64,000 bases of DNA. It comes from Streptomyces sp. TSRI0107. Its GTDB lineage: Bacteria > Actinomycetota > Actinomycetes > Streptomycetales > Streptomycetaceae. Within the stretch, counting starts at the first letter, position 1. The number at the start of each line of letters is the position of its first letter. This document shows, piece after piece, positions 36,202 through 45,492 of this stretch. Both the position numbers and the translations under genes were made by a program. A model generated the notes under the pieces. That model saw nothing but the letters and a program-made list of their open reading frames with translations. It ran no database searches and was not told the DNA's origin. The stretch spans positions 1 through 64,000 of the forward strand of contig NZ_LIVZ01000009.1 of the NCBI RefSeq assembly GCF_001905845.1. Direction: 5' to 3'.

Positions 36202-37035
36202 TCAGCGCCGGAAGTCCGCCGCGTGGTCCTCGGCCCACTCGGTGAAGGTGCGGGCCGGGGTGCCGGTGACCTTCTCCACGGTCCGGGTGATCTCGGGTTC
36301 GGTGCCGACCATGTCCCCCATCGTCTTCAGCAGGACGCGCAGCATGCCCTCCGGGACGTGCGGGAAGAGGTCGGGGCCCGCCTCGTGCGGCGGGACCTCG
36401 ACGAAGCGCAGGTCCCGGCCGATCGCCCGGCCGATCGCCGCGACCTGACCGGCGTGGGTGACCGCCTCCGGCCCGGTGAGCCGGTGCACGGCGCCTTCGT
36501 GGCCGTCGTCGAGGAGGGCGCGTTCGGCGACGGCGGCGATGTCGTCCTCGTGGATCGGCGCGGCGGGCGCGTCGGCGAAGACACCGCGCACGGTGTCGCC
36601 GGAGCGGATCTGCGGGAGCCACTGGAAGGCGTTGGTGGCGAACGCGTTGGGACGCAGGAAAGTCCACTCCAGGCCGCTGTCGCGGACCTGGCGTTCGACG
36701 GTGGCGTGCATGACGTGGATCGGGTGGGTCTCGTCGGCGCCGTCCTGGATAATCCCGGAGGAGAGCATCACGACGTGCCGCACCCCGGCCTCGCGCGCGG
36801 CGGCGAGGAAGGCGCCGGTGCGGTCCCCGGCACCCTGCGCGTACAGGAACAGCCTGGAGGCACCGGCGAACAGCGGCGCGGGGTCGTCGAGGTCCAGCCG
36901 CGCCACCTCGGCTCCCTCGGGCAGCGCGGCACGCGCCGGGTCCCGGGTCAGTGCCCGGACCGGGTGCTCGCGGGCGATGAGACGGCCGACGAGGGCACGG
37001 CCGACGTTGCCGGTGGCTCCGGTCACCACGATCAC
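36202..37035 (-). CDS. NmrA-like NAD(P)-binding protein
   Basis: Encodes 277 residues. The start MIVVTGATGNVGRALVGRL contains the GxxGxxG Rossmann motif of atypical short-chain dehydrogenases in the NmrA/HSCARG group; they act as redox sensors or reductases, so the role is open. The GTG at 37035 has AGGAGG 6 nt upstream. It lies just upstream of the decarboxylase gene on the same strand, but the 77-bp gap and unrelated function give no firm link. Confidence 0.83.
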   Translation of the reverse strand: MIVVTGATGNVGRALVGRLIAREHPVRALTRDPARAALPEGAEVARLDLDDPAPLFAGASRLFLYAQGAGDRTGAFLAAAREAGVRHVVMLSSGIIQDGADETHPIHVMHATVERQVRDSGLEWTFLRPNAFATNAFQWLPQIRSGDTVRGVFADAPAAPIHEDDIAAVAERALLDDGHEGAVHRLTGPEAVTHAGQVAAIGRAIGRDLRFVEVPPHEAGPDLFPHVPEGMLRVLLKTMGDMVGTEPEITRTVEKVTGTPARTFTEWAEDHAADFRR

Positions 37036-37171
37036 GGGTTGCCTCCTGGGGGCGCTGGGCTGATCGGTCTTCGCCCGGTCGAGCCTAGGAAGACCGATCA
37101 GCCGCCCGCGTCGGCTGATGGGAGGAGCCGCGCCCTACGTCGAACGCCCTAGGGCTCCAAGGGGCGCGGCC

Positions 37172-37380
37172 CTAGGGCGTGTCCGCAAAGTCCCGCCTGG
37201 CTCGCGACGCCTGGCACGCACTCCCCCAAGCTCTTCGAGCAGGGGGGACCCCCAGCCGCGTTGTCGGGCCGCCCGCGTACGCCCAGTACGCGGGCGGCCC
37301 TCCGCCTTGCGATCGCACGCACCAGACGCCGCGAGCCCTGCCCTCCGGGCAGACGGCGCTACTTTGCGGACACGCCCTAG
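37172..37380. mobile_element. MITE 2 (non-autonomous, inverted ends flanked by CTAG)
   Basis: Perfect inverted ends (21 bp counting the flanking bases: 37171-37191 and 37361-37381, GGCGTGTCCGCAAAGT inside CTAG). The core between the two CTAG copies is 201 bp and has no gene. It contains a perfect 15-bp hairpin (37266-37280 with 37286-37300). The right CTAG supplies the pepN TAG stop. Four internal blocks match MITE 1 in the same order, although the terminal repeats differ. Confidence 0.85.
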
Positions 37381-39863
37381 GACGCGGCCTCCCGGACCCG
37401 CAGCGCGCGGGCCAGGTCGTCGAGCTGGTCGACGAGCTTGCGGCGCAGCGCGGGGATGGGGTCGCCGTCGCGCAGGCACCGCTCGCCGAGGGCCAGGTTC
37501 TCGGCGTCGACGGCGTGCGCGGGGAACGCCCAGCGGCCGGCGGCGTCGGCGATGGCGGGGCCGCGCCGGGCGGCGACGGCGAGCGCGTCGTCGTAGAAGC
37601 GCGCCACGTACGGGCGTACCAGCTCGGCCTGTTCGGGCTGCCAGAAGCCGCGGGCGGTGGCCGTGAACAGGTAGTTGGACAGGTCGTCGTGGGCGAACAT
37701 CGCCTCCCAGGCGCGTTCCTTGGCCTCCGGGTCGGGCACGGCGGCGCGGCAGCGGGCGGCGCCCTCCTGCCCGGTGGCGCTCGGGTCGCGGTCCAGTTCG
37801 GCGGCGATGGCGGCCTCGTCGGTGGCGCCGAGGACGGCGAGCCGGCCGAGGATGCGCCAGCGCAGCTCCGGGTCGAGCTCGGGGCCGCCGGGCACGGTGC
37901 CGTCGGCGAGCCACGCGGCGATGGTCTCCGGGTGGGCGGCGACGTCGATGAAGTGGCGTACGGCGATCAGACGCAGGCCGGGGTGGTCGCCGTCCTCGGT
38001 GCGGCGCAGCAGGTCGCGGCAGAGGCCGGCGACGGTGGCGAGGGCCGCCGGGCGGGCCTCGGGGGCCAGGTAGCGGTCGGCGACCTGGCCGGTCGCGAAG
38101 CCGAGGACGCCCTGGACGAGGGCGAGGTCGGTCTCGCGCGGGAGGTGGGCGCGGGCGGTCTCCAGATAGGCGGAGGCCGGGAGTTCGCCGTCGCGGACGG
38201 CGTCGCGGAGCGCGTTCCACACCACCGCGCGGCTGAGCGGCTCGGGCAGTCCGGACAGGCCGGTGCGGACCGCCTCGAAGGACTCCGCGTCGAAGCGGAC
38301 CTTGGCGTAGGTGAGGTCGCCGTCGTTGGGCAGCAGCAGGGTGGGCCGCTTGCCGATGGGCTGCGCGGCGGTCTGCGGCACGTCGAGTTCGAGGCGTTCG
38401 CGCAGGGTGAGGCGGCCCTCGTCGGCGACGTCCAGGTCGTACAGGCCGACGGCGATGCGGTGCGGGCGGCTGCCCGCGTGGTCGACGGTCAGGGCGCAGG
38501 TGCCGTCGGCGCCGGCGGTGACGCGCGGGGTGAGGGTGTCGACGCCGGTGGTGCGCAGCCAGGCGTCCGCCCAGGCGTGCACGTCCCGCTCGGTGGCGGA
38601 GGCGAGGGAGTCGATGAAGTCGGCGAGGGTTGCGTTGCCGAACCGGTGCCGGGCGAAGTGGGCGTTGATGCCGGCGAGGAAGTCCTTCTCGCCGAGCCAG
38701 GTGACCAGCTGGCGCAGCGCGGAGGCACCCTTGGCGTAGGAGATGCCGTCGAAGTTGAGCAGTGCGGCGGCGGTGTCCTCGACGGCCTCGGGGGCGACGG
38801 GGTGGGTGGAGGGGCGCTGGTCGGCGTCGTAGCCCCAGGCCTTGCGGACGACGCCGAAGTCGGTCCAGGTGTCGGTGAAGCGGGTGGCCTCGGTGAGGGT
38901 CTGGTAGCCCATGTACTCGGCGAAGGACTCGTTCAGCCAGATGTCGTCCCACCACTTGAGGGTGACGAGGTCGCCGAACCACATGTGGGCCATCTCGTGG
39001 GCGATGACCATCGCGCGGGTCTGCCGCTCGGTGTCGGTGACGGCGGAGCGGTAGACGAACTCGTCGCGGAAGGTGACCAGTCCGGGGTTCTCCATCGCGC
39101 CGGCGTTGAACTCGGGGACGAACGCCTGGTCGTAGGAGTCGAAGGGGTACGGCTCCTCGAACTTCTCGTGGTAGCGGTCGTAGCACTGCTGGGTGATCTC
39201 GAGGATCTCCTCGGCGTCCGCGTCCAGGTAGGGGGCGAGGGAGCGGCGGCAGTGGATGCCGAAGGGCAGGCCGCGGTGCTCGGTGCGCACCGAGTGCCAG
39301 GGGCCGGCGGCGACGGCGACGAGGTAGGTGGAGATCAGCGGGGTCGGCGCGGCCTTCCACACGCCGTCGGTGTGCTCGGTGACGCCGTTGGCGAGGACGG
39401 TCCAGCCGTCGGGGGCCTTCACCGACAGCTCGAAGACGGACTTGAGGTCGGGCTGGTCGAAGGCGGCGAAGACGCGCTGGACGTCCTCCATGAAGAGCTG
39501 GGTGTAGACGTACGTCTCGCCGTCGGTGGGGTCGGTGAAGCGGTGCATGCCCTCGCCGGTGCGGGAGTAGCGCATCGCCGCGTCGACGCGCAGCTCGTGC
39601 TCGCCGGCCGTGAGGTTCTTCAGCGGCAGGCGGTTCTCGACCAGGGTCTCCGGGTCGAGGGGCTGTCCGTCGAGGGTGACGGAGCGCAGCTCGGCGGGCT
39701 TGAGCTCGACGAAGGTGTCCGCGTCCGTGCGGGTGGTGAACCGGATGACGGTGAGGGAGTCGAAGGTCTCGTCCCCGGTCGTCAGATCGAGGCCGATCGT
39801 GTACCGGTGGACGTCGAGGAGCTGGGCACGGGTCTGCGCTTCGTCGCGCGTGAGTACGGACAT
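37377..39863 (-). CDS. pepN: Aminopeptidase N (M1 zinc metallopeptidase)
   Basis: Encodes 828 residues. It removes N-terminal residues from peptides in the cytoplasm. The exopeptidase motif GAMEN is at 255-259 and the zinc site is HEMAH (His289, Glu290, His293) with Glu312 as third ligand in NESFAEY. The C-terminal half is the ERAP1-like helical domain. The ATG at 39863 (MSVLTRDEAQTRAQLLDVHR) is the normal family start; an ATG 10 codons upstream is less likely. The TAG stop is inside the target site of MITE 2, so the insertion did not alter the protein. Confidence 0.95.
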   Translation of the reverse strand: MSVLTRDEAQTRAQLLDVHRYTIGLDLTTGDETFDSLTVIRFTTRTDADTFVELKPAELRSVTLDGQPLDPETLVENRLPLKNLTAGEHELRVDAAMRYSRTGEGMHRFTDPTDGETYVYTQLFMEDVQRVFAAFDQPDLKSVFELSVKAPDGWTVLANGVTEHTDGVWKAAPTPLISTYLVAVAAGPWHSVRTEHRGLPFGIHCRRSLAPYLDADAEEILEITQQCYDRYHEKFEEPYPFDSYDQAFVPEFNAGAMENPGLVTFRDEFVYRSAVTDTERQTRAMVIAHEMAHMWFGDLVTLKWWDDIWLNESFAEYMGYQTLTEATRFTDTWTDFGVVRKAWGYDADQRPSTHPVAPEAVEDTAAALLNFDGISYAKGASALRQLVTWLGEKDFLAGINAHFARHRFGNATLADFIDSLASATERDVHAWADAWLRTTGVDTLTPRVTAGADGTCALTVDHAGSRPHRIAVGLYDLDVADEGRLTLRERLELDVPQTAAQPIGKRPTLLLPNDGDLTYAKVRFDAESFEAVRTGLSGLPEPLSRAVVWNALRDAVRDGELPASAYLETARAHLPRETDLALVQGVLGFATGQVADRYLAPEARPAALATVAGLCRDLLRRTEDGDHPGLRLIAVRHFIDVAAHPETIAAWLADGTVPGGPELDPELRWRILGRLAVLGATDEAAIAAELDRDPSATGQEGAARCRAAVPDPEAKERAWEAMFAHDDLSNYLFTATARGFWQPEQAELVRPYVARFYDDALAVAARRGPAIADAAGRWAFPAHAVDAENLALGERCLRDGDPIPALRRKLVDQLDDLARALRVREAAS

Positions 39864-39999
39864 GCAGCACATGCTGCCTGATGGCATCGGCACGGGACAG
39901 AGGCGGAGGGGGGAGGGGGACGGGGAGAGGTACGGAGGGGGGTGCGGGGCGGGCGCGTCCCGCCCCGGGCCGGGCGCCGGGGCCGACCGGCGTTCGCGG

Positions 40000-40350
40000 T
40001 CAGCCGGCGGTCGCCGTCCGGCCGTTCACCGCGTCCTCGGCGATCCGCTCGTGGTGCCTGATCACCTCGGCGATGATGAAGTTCAGCAGCTTCTCCGCGA
40101 ACGCGGGGTCCAGCTTGGCGCTCTCCGCGAGCGCCCGCAGCCGCTCGATCTGCCGCGCCTCGCGCGCGGGGTCGGCGGGCGGCAGCTGGTGCACGGCCTT
40201 GAGGCGGCCGACCTGCTGGGTGCACTTGAAGCGCTCGGCGAGCATGTGGACGACGGCCGCGTCGATGTTGTCGATGCTGTCCCGCAGCCTGGCGAGCTCC
40301 TCGCGGACGGCGGGGTCGACGTCACCGGTACCGGTGTTGCTGGTGGTCAT
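40000..40350 (-). CDS. Chorismate mutase, AroQ type
   Basis: Encodes 116 residues. It converts chorismate to prephenate at the branch to phenylalanine and tyrosine. The all-helical AroQ pattern is visible: LARLRDSIDNIDAAVVHMLAERFKCTQQVGRLK with the conserved Arg and Lys residues, and later FAEKLLNFIIAEVIRHHERI. The ATG at 40350 is used; a GTG three codons upstream is possible. A GNAT gene lies upstream on the same strand, 33 bp away. Confidence 0.9.
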   Translation of the reverse strand: MTTSNTGTGDVDPAVREELARLRDSIDNIDAAVVHMLAERFKCTQQVGRLKAVHQLPPADPAREARQIERLRALAESAKLDPAFAEKLLNFIIAEVIRHHERIAEDAVNGRTATAG

Positions 40351-40383
40351 GGGGGGCACCCTACGGGGCGGCGTCCCGGTCGC

Positions 40384-40836
40384 TCATGTGCCGATCACCT
40401 TGTGGAACGACACGTCGGCGTGGCCGCCGGGAACGCCGGGGGTGCGCCCCGTCTCCCGGAAGCCGAGCCTCAGGTAGAACTCCGGGGCCTGGAAGGTGTA
40501 CGTCGAGACGACCATGTCGGTGCAGCCGCGCCGCACGCCCTCCTCCTCGGCGGCCCGCATCAGCCGGCTCCCCCACCCGTCGCCCCGCACGTCCTCGCGC
40601 ACCCACAGCAGGTGGACGGCGCACAGGCCGCCCCAGGTCCACCCGGTGAGGCCGCCCACCGGTTCACCGGCGGCGTCGTCGACCCGGACGCTGAACTCCT
40701 TTGGGGCCCCGGCGCCGCAGGCCGCGCCGTTGAAGGCGGTGAGTTCGTCGTCGAGGAGCTTTTCCAGGGCTTCGTCCTGGCCGCCGGTCCGCAGGGTGAG
40801 CGGGGCGGCGCCGGGGTGCTGCTGTTCGGCGGTCAC
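40384..40836 (-). CDS. GNAT-family N-acetyltransferase
   Basis: Encodes 150 residues. The acetyl-CoA binding motif A is VHLLWVREDVRGDGWGSRLM (RGDGWG pyrophosphate loop), followed by VVSTYTFQAPEFYLRLGF, the motif B region. Substrate unknown. The GTG at 40836 is chosen for normal length; the ribosome-binding site is weak. Chorismate mutase follows on the same strand. Confidence 0.82.
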   Translation of the reverse strand: MTAEQQHPGAAPLTLRTGGQDEALEKLLDDELTAFNGAACGAGAPKEFSVRVDDAAGEPVGGLTGWTWGGLCAVHLLWVREDVRGDGWGSRLMRAAEEEGVRRGCTDMVVSTYTFQAPEFYLRLGFRETGRTPGVPGGHADVSFHKVIGT

Positions 40837-40921
40837 GCGCCGGATTGTGCCAGGGGGCGGGGCGGGGGCCGAACGGTTTTCGCCGGGTGCGAGTGAGCTC
40901 CGCACGGGCGCCGGAACGTCA

Positions 40922-40959
40922 ACGGCGGAGCCGTCTCCCCCTGGGGGCGGCTCCGCCGT
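40922..40959 (-). terminator. Terminator of the trypsin-like protease gene
   Basis: Twelve-bp perfect stem (40922-40933 with 40948-40959) with an inner CCCCC/GGGGG pairing, 18 bp beyond the protease stop. Confidence 0.8.
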
Positions 40960-40977
40960 GCGTCTCGCGTCGGCCGG

Positions 40978-41781
40978 TTACAGCGCCGACGCGGCCTTGG
41001 CTATGTCCTTGGCGAAGGTGCTGACCTCGGTGTAGACGCCGGGCACGCCGGTGCGGGCGCAGCCGTCGCCCCAGCTGACGATGCCGACCTGGATCCACTT
41101 GCCCGCGTCGTCCTTGCGGAACATGGGACCGCCGGAGTCACCCTGGCAGGTGTCGATGCCGCCGCTGGTGTAGCCGGCGCACAGCTCCTCCTTGGGCACC
41201 AGGCGGTTGCCGTAGTGCCACTTGCAGGCCCGGTCGCTGACGAAGGGGACGGACGCCTTCTGGAGCTTGGTGGTGCCGGTGCTGGCACCCTCCTTGGTGT
41301 CGCCCCAGCCCGCGATGGTGAAGGTGCCGCGGTTGTAGCGGGTGGTGGTGGCGATCTTCAGCGTGGGCTTGTCGATCGGCTTGGCGAGCTTGATCAGCGC
41401 CCAGTCCTTGCCCGTGCCGTCGTAGCCGGGCGCCACCTTGACCTTGGTCGACTTGACCTTGATCGCGGAGGAGGAGTTCAGGTCGGCGACACCGGCGGTG
41501 ACGGTGATGCTGGTGTTGTTGCCGGAGCCGTCCATGCAGTGGGCGGCGGTCAGGACGATGTCCTTCTTGTAGAGCGCCCCGCCGCAGCCCATGGAGAGGT
41601 GGACCATGAAGGGGTACTCGTTCTGCGCGGCGGGCTTCCCGCCGATGACACGCGCGTCCGCGGCGTGCGCGCTGACCGGCTGGAGGCTGGCGACCGCGAG
41701 GGCGACGGCACCGGCCGCGGCGGCCTTCTTCGCCAGCGCCAGGCCGCCTCTCTTGGCGGCGGTGGTCGAGGTAAGTGTCAA
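40978..41781 (-). CDS. Secreted trypsin-like serine protease
   Basis: Encodes 267 residues from a TTG start at 41781 with AAAGGA upstream. A signal peptide (about residues 1-41, ending SAHA-A) and short propeptide precede the mature N-terminus at VIGG (residue 45). The catalytic triad is His81 (TAAHC), Asp126 and Ser216 (GDSGGP); Asp210 at the base of the S1 pocket predicts cleavage after Arg or Lys. Three disulfide pairs are plausible. It resembles Streptomyces griseus trypsin. A strong terminator follows. Confidence 0.92.
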   Translation of the reverse strand: MTLTSTTAAKRGGLALAKKAAAAGAVALAVASLQPVSAHAADARVIGGKPAAQNEYPFMVHLSMGCGGALYKKDIVLTAAHCMDGSGNNTSITVTAGVADLNSSSAIKVKSTKVKVAPGYDGTGKDWALIKLAKPIDKPTLKIATTTRYNRGTFTIAGWGDTKEGASTGTTKLQKASVPFVSDRACKWHYGNRLVPKEELCAGYTSGGIDTCQGDSGGPMFRKDDAGKWIQVGIVSWGDGCARTGVPGVYTEVSTFAKDIAKAASAL

Positions 41782-41942
41782 CGTATGTCCTTTCGTGGGG
41801 GGTTGGGCGGCTCGCAGTATGTGATCAGATGCCGTTCATGACAAGGACGGATCTCACGTCGTGCGGAAGGAACCCCTCGGGCGAAAATCCGCTCCCCTGC
41901 TCGTAGAGTGGGAAACGGGTTCCAGACGTCCTGGGGGTCGGC

Positions 41943-42839
41943 GTGGCGAACGGCGGACCGGTCGAGCACGGCTACCCACATCTGGAGACGGTGCGGGCCG
42001 CCGTCACCGCGCTGTACAAGCGCCTGTCGTACGACACCGTCCAGACCTTCGCGACCAGCGTGGCCCCGGCCGACGTGGCCTTCTGCGACACCGACGACCT
42101 GTATCTCGGGGCCCAGCGGGTGGCCCGGGAGCTGGTGCTGCACTACCGGCTGCCGGACGCCCGGCTCGTCGTGAGCTTCCGCGAGATGACCCACGCGGCG
42201 AACGTCGAACTGGCGGCGGGGCCCGAGTACTTCGTCGAGCTGAACGACCGTTTCCGCACCCATCGCCGGGACATCGGCGCGGCCCTGGCGCACGAGGTGA
42301 CGCACGTCTATCTGCACCGCCTGGGCCTGGCGTTCGCCGGCACCCGCGACAACGAGATCCTGACGGACACGGTGACGACGTACCTGGGCGCCGGGTGGCT
42401 GCTGCTGGACGCCTACCGGGAGGACGCGGCCTCCAGCCAGAAGCTCGGCTATCTGACCCCGGAGGAGTTCGGCTACGTACTCGCCAAGCGGTCCCTGGTG
42501 TTCGGGGAGGACCCGTCGACGTGGTTCACCAGCCCGCAGGCGTACACGGCGTACACCAGGGGCATGGCCCTGGCCCGCCATGACGGGGAGCAGCCCCCGC
42601 TGACGGCGGCCGGCTGGGCGGGCCGCCGCCGCTACGCCCGCGACCGGCGGCATGCCCAGGACCGGCACACCGGCGTCACCGCGCCCGGCGCGCCCTACGC
42701 GTTCACGCCCGACGCGCAGGGCCCGCTGCGGGTGTCGTTCCCCTGCCCGACCTGCCATCAGCGGATCAGGGTGCCGGTGCGGGGGCGGATGCGGGCGCGG
42801 TGCGCGCTGTGCCGGACGGTGCTGGAGTGCGACACCTAG
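41943..42839 (+). CDS. Putative zinc metallopeptidase with C-terminal zinc ribbon
   Basis: Encodes 298 residues from the GTG at 41943. The centre contains HEVTH (His117, Glu118, His121) and, 17 residues further, NEILTD, which could give the third zinc ligand Glu138 as in gluzincins. The C-terminus carries two CxxC pairs (Cys268/Cys271 and Cys287/Cys290), a zinc-ribbon pattern. No signal peptide, so intracellular. I do not recognise the family; the combination of a protease-like core and a ribbon suggests cleavage or handling of a nucleic-acid-bound or protein partner, which is speculation. Confidence 0.7.
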   Translation: MANGGPVEHGYPHLETVRAAVTALYKRLSYDTVQTFATSVAPADVAFCDTDDLYLGAQRVARELVLHYRLPDARLVVSFREMTHAANVELAAGPEYFVELNDRFRTHRRDIGAALAHEVTHVYLHRLGLAFAGTRDNEILTDTVTTYLGAGWLLLDAYREDAASSQKLGYLTPEEFGYVLAKRSLVFGEDPSTWFTSPQAYTAYTRGMALARHDGEQPPLTAAGWAGRRRYARDRRHAQDRHTGVTAPGAPYAFTPDAQGPLRVSFPCPTCHQRIRVPVRGRMRARCALCRTVLECDT

Positions 42840-42866
42840 GGCGCGTAGGCGAGATCCGGTGAGGAC

Positions 42867-45281
42867 CTAGCCGAGGCGGACGTCCGCCTTGTGCACCGCG
42901 CCCAGGGTTCCCGGAGTGATCCGCAGCGACAGGGACGCCCCGGTCGACAGCACCTGCACCGACGAGTCGTGGGACGTCACCGCCGGTACCGCGCGGTGCC
43001 ACGTCACGTCGATCGGCGCGCCGTCGCGCAGGGGTCCGGAGACGCAGACGGTGGCCGTCGGACCGGTCTGGCGGATCAGCACGCTCGCCGGGGCGCTCGC
43101 CGTGACGTCACCCACCGTGCCGCCGAACCAGAAGTTGACGCCGGTGAGGCCGAGGGAGGGGACCCGGACGCCCTGCTGGTCGTCGGTGTTGGCCAGGACC
43201 GTCAGCCAGCCGGTGTCGGCCGCGCGGGCGGCCGTCTGCGCGGTGCTCGCCCCCGGCAGGACCACGTAGGCGTAGTCGGCCCGGGTCGGGTCGGTGCCGT
43301 GGTCGAACCACAGGGTGAGGTAGCGGCGGGTGACCGGGTCGGTCGTGCCGCCGGTGTTGATGTCCGACCAGGCGCCGGTACGGGCCTCGCGCAGCGCCCG
43401 GAGCGTGGCTCCGCCGGGGAAGACGTAGCCGCCGAAGCCCGCGAGGTGGGCCCATCCGGTGCCGGTGAGGGTGGCGGTCCAGCCGAGCGCGGTCGGCTGG
43501 GCGGTGCCGTCGGTGGTGAGGACGTGGGTGCCGTTCGCGCCGAGGTTGCGGTTGTCGACGGTCGTCTCGACGCCGGTGCCGTCGCGGCCGTGGATGCCGG
43601 CGCCGAGGCAGACGATCGCGTCGTCGAGGAAGAACCAGGACTTCTTGGCCAGCAGGGTGGAGGACAGGCCCTTGAGGTACTGGCCGACGGCGGCGTACGT
43701 GCCGTCGGTGGCGCCGCCCACCCAGCGCACGTCGGGGCGGGCCGCGCCCCAGGTGCCGCCCTCGCCGTCGGCCAGGGGCTTGCGGGAGGCGGTGGTGCCG
43801 GGCAGCCGGGTGGGGTCGACCGTGGGCCAGAAGGCGTCGCTGTACTGGCCGTTGCCGTAGGTGCCGCCCCACCAGTAGAGCATTCCGGAACCGCTGTGCC
43901 AGGCGCGGGTGTTCTCGCCGTTGCCGTTCTCGTAGTAGGTGACGCGGTTCGAGGCCATGGACACGTTCGCCGCCCAGGCGGGCCTGCGGTGCACGGCCCG
44001 GTCCATGCCGGGGAAGAGGCGGTGGCCGGTGGGCTCGGGGGTGGCGGCGGTCGTGCCGTCGGCGATCGCCTTCAGGCGGGCGAGCTGGGCGACGCCGAGG
44101 GCGTCGCTGGTCAGGAGGGGACGGTAGTAGGCGCGGCTGATCCAGCCCTTGACCATGCCTTCCCAGCGGGTGCGTTCGGCCGTCGAGGCGCTCTGGGCGA
44201 GCAGCGCGACGCACGCGATGATCGAGTGACCGCGCAGATGATCGTCCTGGAGGATCCCGCGGGTGTCGGTCCTCTGCACCCCGCGGCTGACCGCCCGGCC
44301 GGAGACGCTGTCCATGGCGAGGCCGTTGAACAGGAACGGCGCGTACGCCTTCTCGACGGAGTCGAGGACGATCTGCCGGTTCGGGTCGGTCACCTCCCAG
44401 GCCGATCCCTTGAGCAGGGCGAACAGCAGGGACAGGCCGCCGAGCATGACGGCGCCGTACGAACCGGCGTAGGGCACGTAGGTGTGCTGGATGAAGCTGC
44501 CGTCGGCGTACAGGCCGTCCCCGGAGGTGACGTACGGGAAGACGGGGCTCAGGGCGTCCCTCGCGAGGGTGATCTTCGCGGAGCTCCTGCCGATCACACC
44601 GCGCAGGGCGAGGACCCGGCACAGGTCGACGCGGTTGGCGCCGGTGGAGGTGCCGGTGTAGGCGGCGACGGCGCTGTCGGGGACGAAGTGGTCGACCGCG
44701 GCCGTGTGGTTCGCGATGCGGGCGGCGCCGAGGTGGTCGTACAGGTGGGCGCAGATGTCGAGCAGGGCCTGCGGGATGCCGATCTGCCAGTTGTACCAGT
44801 TGCCGTAGCGGGCCCGGCCCGCGTTGTAGGCCTCGTCGTGGAGGTGGTCGAGGCCGGTGAGGATGTCGGCGAGCAGCCCGGCGTCGCCGGTCAGGCCGGT
44901 GCCGGGCTGGACGTAGGCCTCGGTGAGGGTGCGCAGCCGCTGGTAGCTGGTCTGGAGGTTGCCGGAGTAGGTGTAGGACTCGCTGTCGGTGTCCGGTTCG
45001 GGGTCGGCGTAGCCGAGGCCGGGCCACAGCGAGCCGGCGGCCGGGGCCATGGTGGCGCGCAGTCCGGCCGCGGTGACGCCGAGGGCGGCGAGGCGGGCGG
45101 CGTAGGGCTCGGCCGTGGGGTCGTAGCCGGTGCCGAGGAGGAGGTCGCGCCACTTCAGGCGGAGGGTGTCGTAGGCGTCGGCGGCGTGGGCGGTGCCGGT
45201 CGCCGCGAGCGGCAGGGGTGCGGTGGCGGCGGCCACGAGGGCCGCGCGCAGGACGGTGCGGCGGGAGAGGGAGGAGGGCAT
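42867..45281 (-). CDS. Tat-exported polysaccharide lyase family 8 (hyaluronate/chondroitin/xanthan lyase type)
   Basis: Encodes 804 residues. SLSRRTVLRAAL is a twin-arginine signal, cleaved near residue 34. PL8 enzymes cut uronic-acid-containing polysaccharides by beta-elimination. The catalytic trio fits Asn216 (TGANRVD), His266 (GSFIQH) and Tyr275 (AGSYG); the spacings 50 and 9 equal those I recall for the pneumococcal enzyme. The C-terminal beta-sandwich domains are present. Which glycan is cut cannot be told. It is divergent from a DeoR/LacI-type regulator, with shared control region, and belongs to a glycan-use locus with GH35 and an ABC importer. Confidence 0.9.
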   Translation of the reverse strand: MPSSLSRRTVLRAALVAAATAPLPLAATGTAHAADAYDTLRLKWRDLLLGTGYDPTAEPYAARLAALGVTAAGLRATMAPAAGSLWPGLGYADPEPDTDSESYTYSGNLQTSYQRLRTLTEAYVQPGTGLTGDAGLLADILTGLDHLHDEAYNAGRARYGNWYNWQIGIPQALLDICAHLYDHLGAARIANHTAAVDHFVPDSAVAAYTGTSTGANRVDLCRVLALRGVIGRSSAKITLARDALSPVFPYVTSGDGLYADGSFIQHTYVPYAGSYGAVMLGGLSLLFALLKGSAWEVTDPNRQIVLDSVEKAYAPFLFNGLAMDSVSGRAVSRGVQRTDTRGILQDDHLRGHSIIACVALLAQSASTAERTRWEGMVKGWISRAYYRPLLTSDALGVAQLARLKAIADGTTAATPEPTGHRLFPGMDRAVHRRPAWAANVSMASNRVTYYENGNGENTRAWHSGSGMLYWWGGTYGNGQYSDAFWPTVDPTRLPGTTASRKPLADGEGGTWGAARPDVRWVGGATDGTYAAVGQYLKGLSSTLLAKKSWFFLDDAIVCLGAGIHGRDGTGVETTVDNRNLGANGTHVLTTDGTAQPTALGWTATLTGTGWAHLAGFGGYVFPGGATLRALREARTGAWSDINTGGTTDPVTRRYLTLWFDHGTDPTRADYAYVVLPGASTAQTAARAADTGWLTVLANTDDQQGVRVPSLGLTGVNFWFGGTVGDVTASAPASVLIRQTGPTATVCVSGPLRDGAPIDVTWHRAVPAVTSHDSSVQVLSTGASLSLRITPGTLGAVHKADVRLG

Positions 45282-45368
45282 GCGGGATTACCTCCGCAGG
45301 GGATGGAGGGTGCGGCGTGGGGCCCGGGTCCGCGCTAGGGTGAGCGGTTTCTAGCACAAGCGCACAGA

Positions 45369-45431
45369 GAGCGGCAATGAAACGCACATTGCTCCGCTCA
45401 ATTGATTGTTCGAGCAGAAACATGCACATTC
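45369..45431. promoter_or_regulatory. Candidate operator region between the PL8 lyase and regulator genes
   Basis: An AT-richer stretch holding an imperfect inverted repeat (45369-45379 with 45387-45399, GAGCGGCAATG against its complement with a 2-nt insertion) and two copies of the hexamer GCACAT (45384-45389 and 45426-45431). The same hexamer occurs, inverted, in the ABC-operon palindrome at 48557-48576. Binding by the adjacent regulator is inference. Confidence 0.4.
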
Positions 45432-45492
45432 GATCAGGCGGGCGCTAGACTCCAGGTCGGCCCGGTCGACAACACGAGGGGAGCCCGGTCAC

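Noticed and set aside
33300..37035. Complete desferrioxamine cluster
   Set aside because: Only the DesA-like and DesB-like genes are present; the neighbours are an NmrA-like protein and a convergent nucleotidase, with no DesC, DesD or siderophore transporter.
37266..37300. Stand-alone terminator of pepN
   Set aside because: The perfect hairpin is internal to MITE 2, so it is listed there; it may still act as a terminator.
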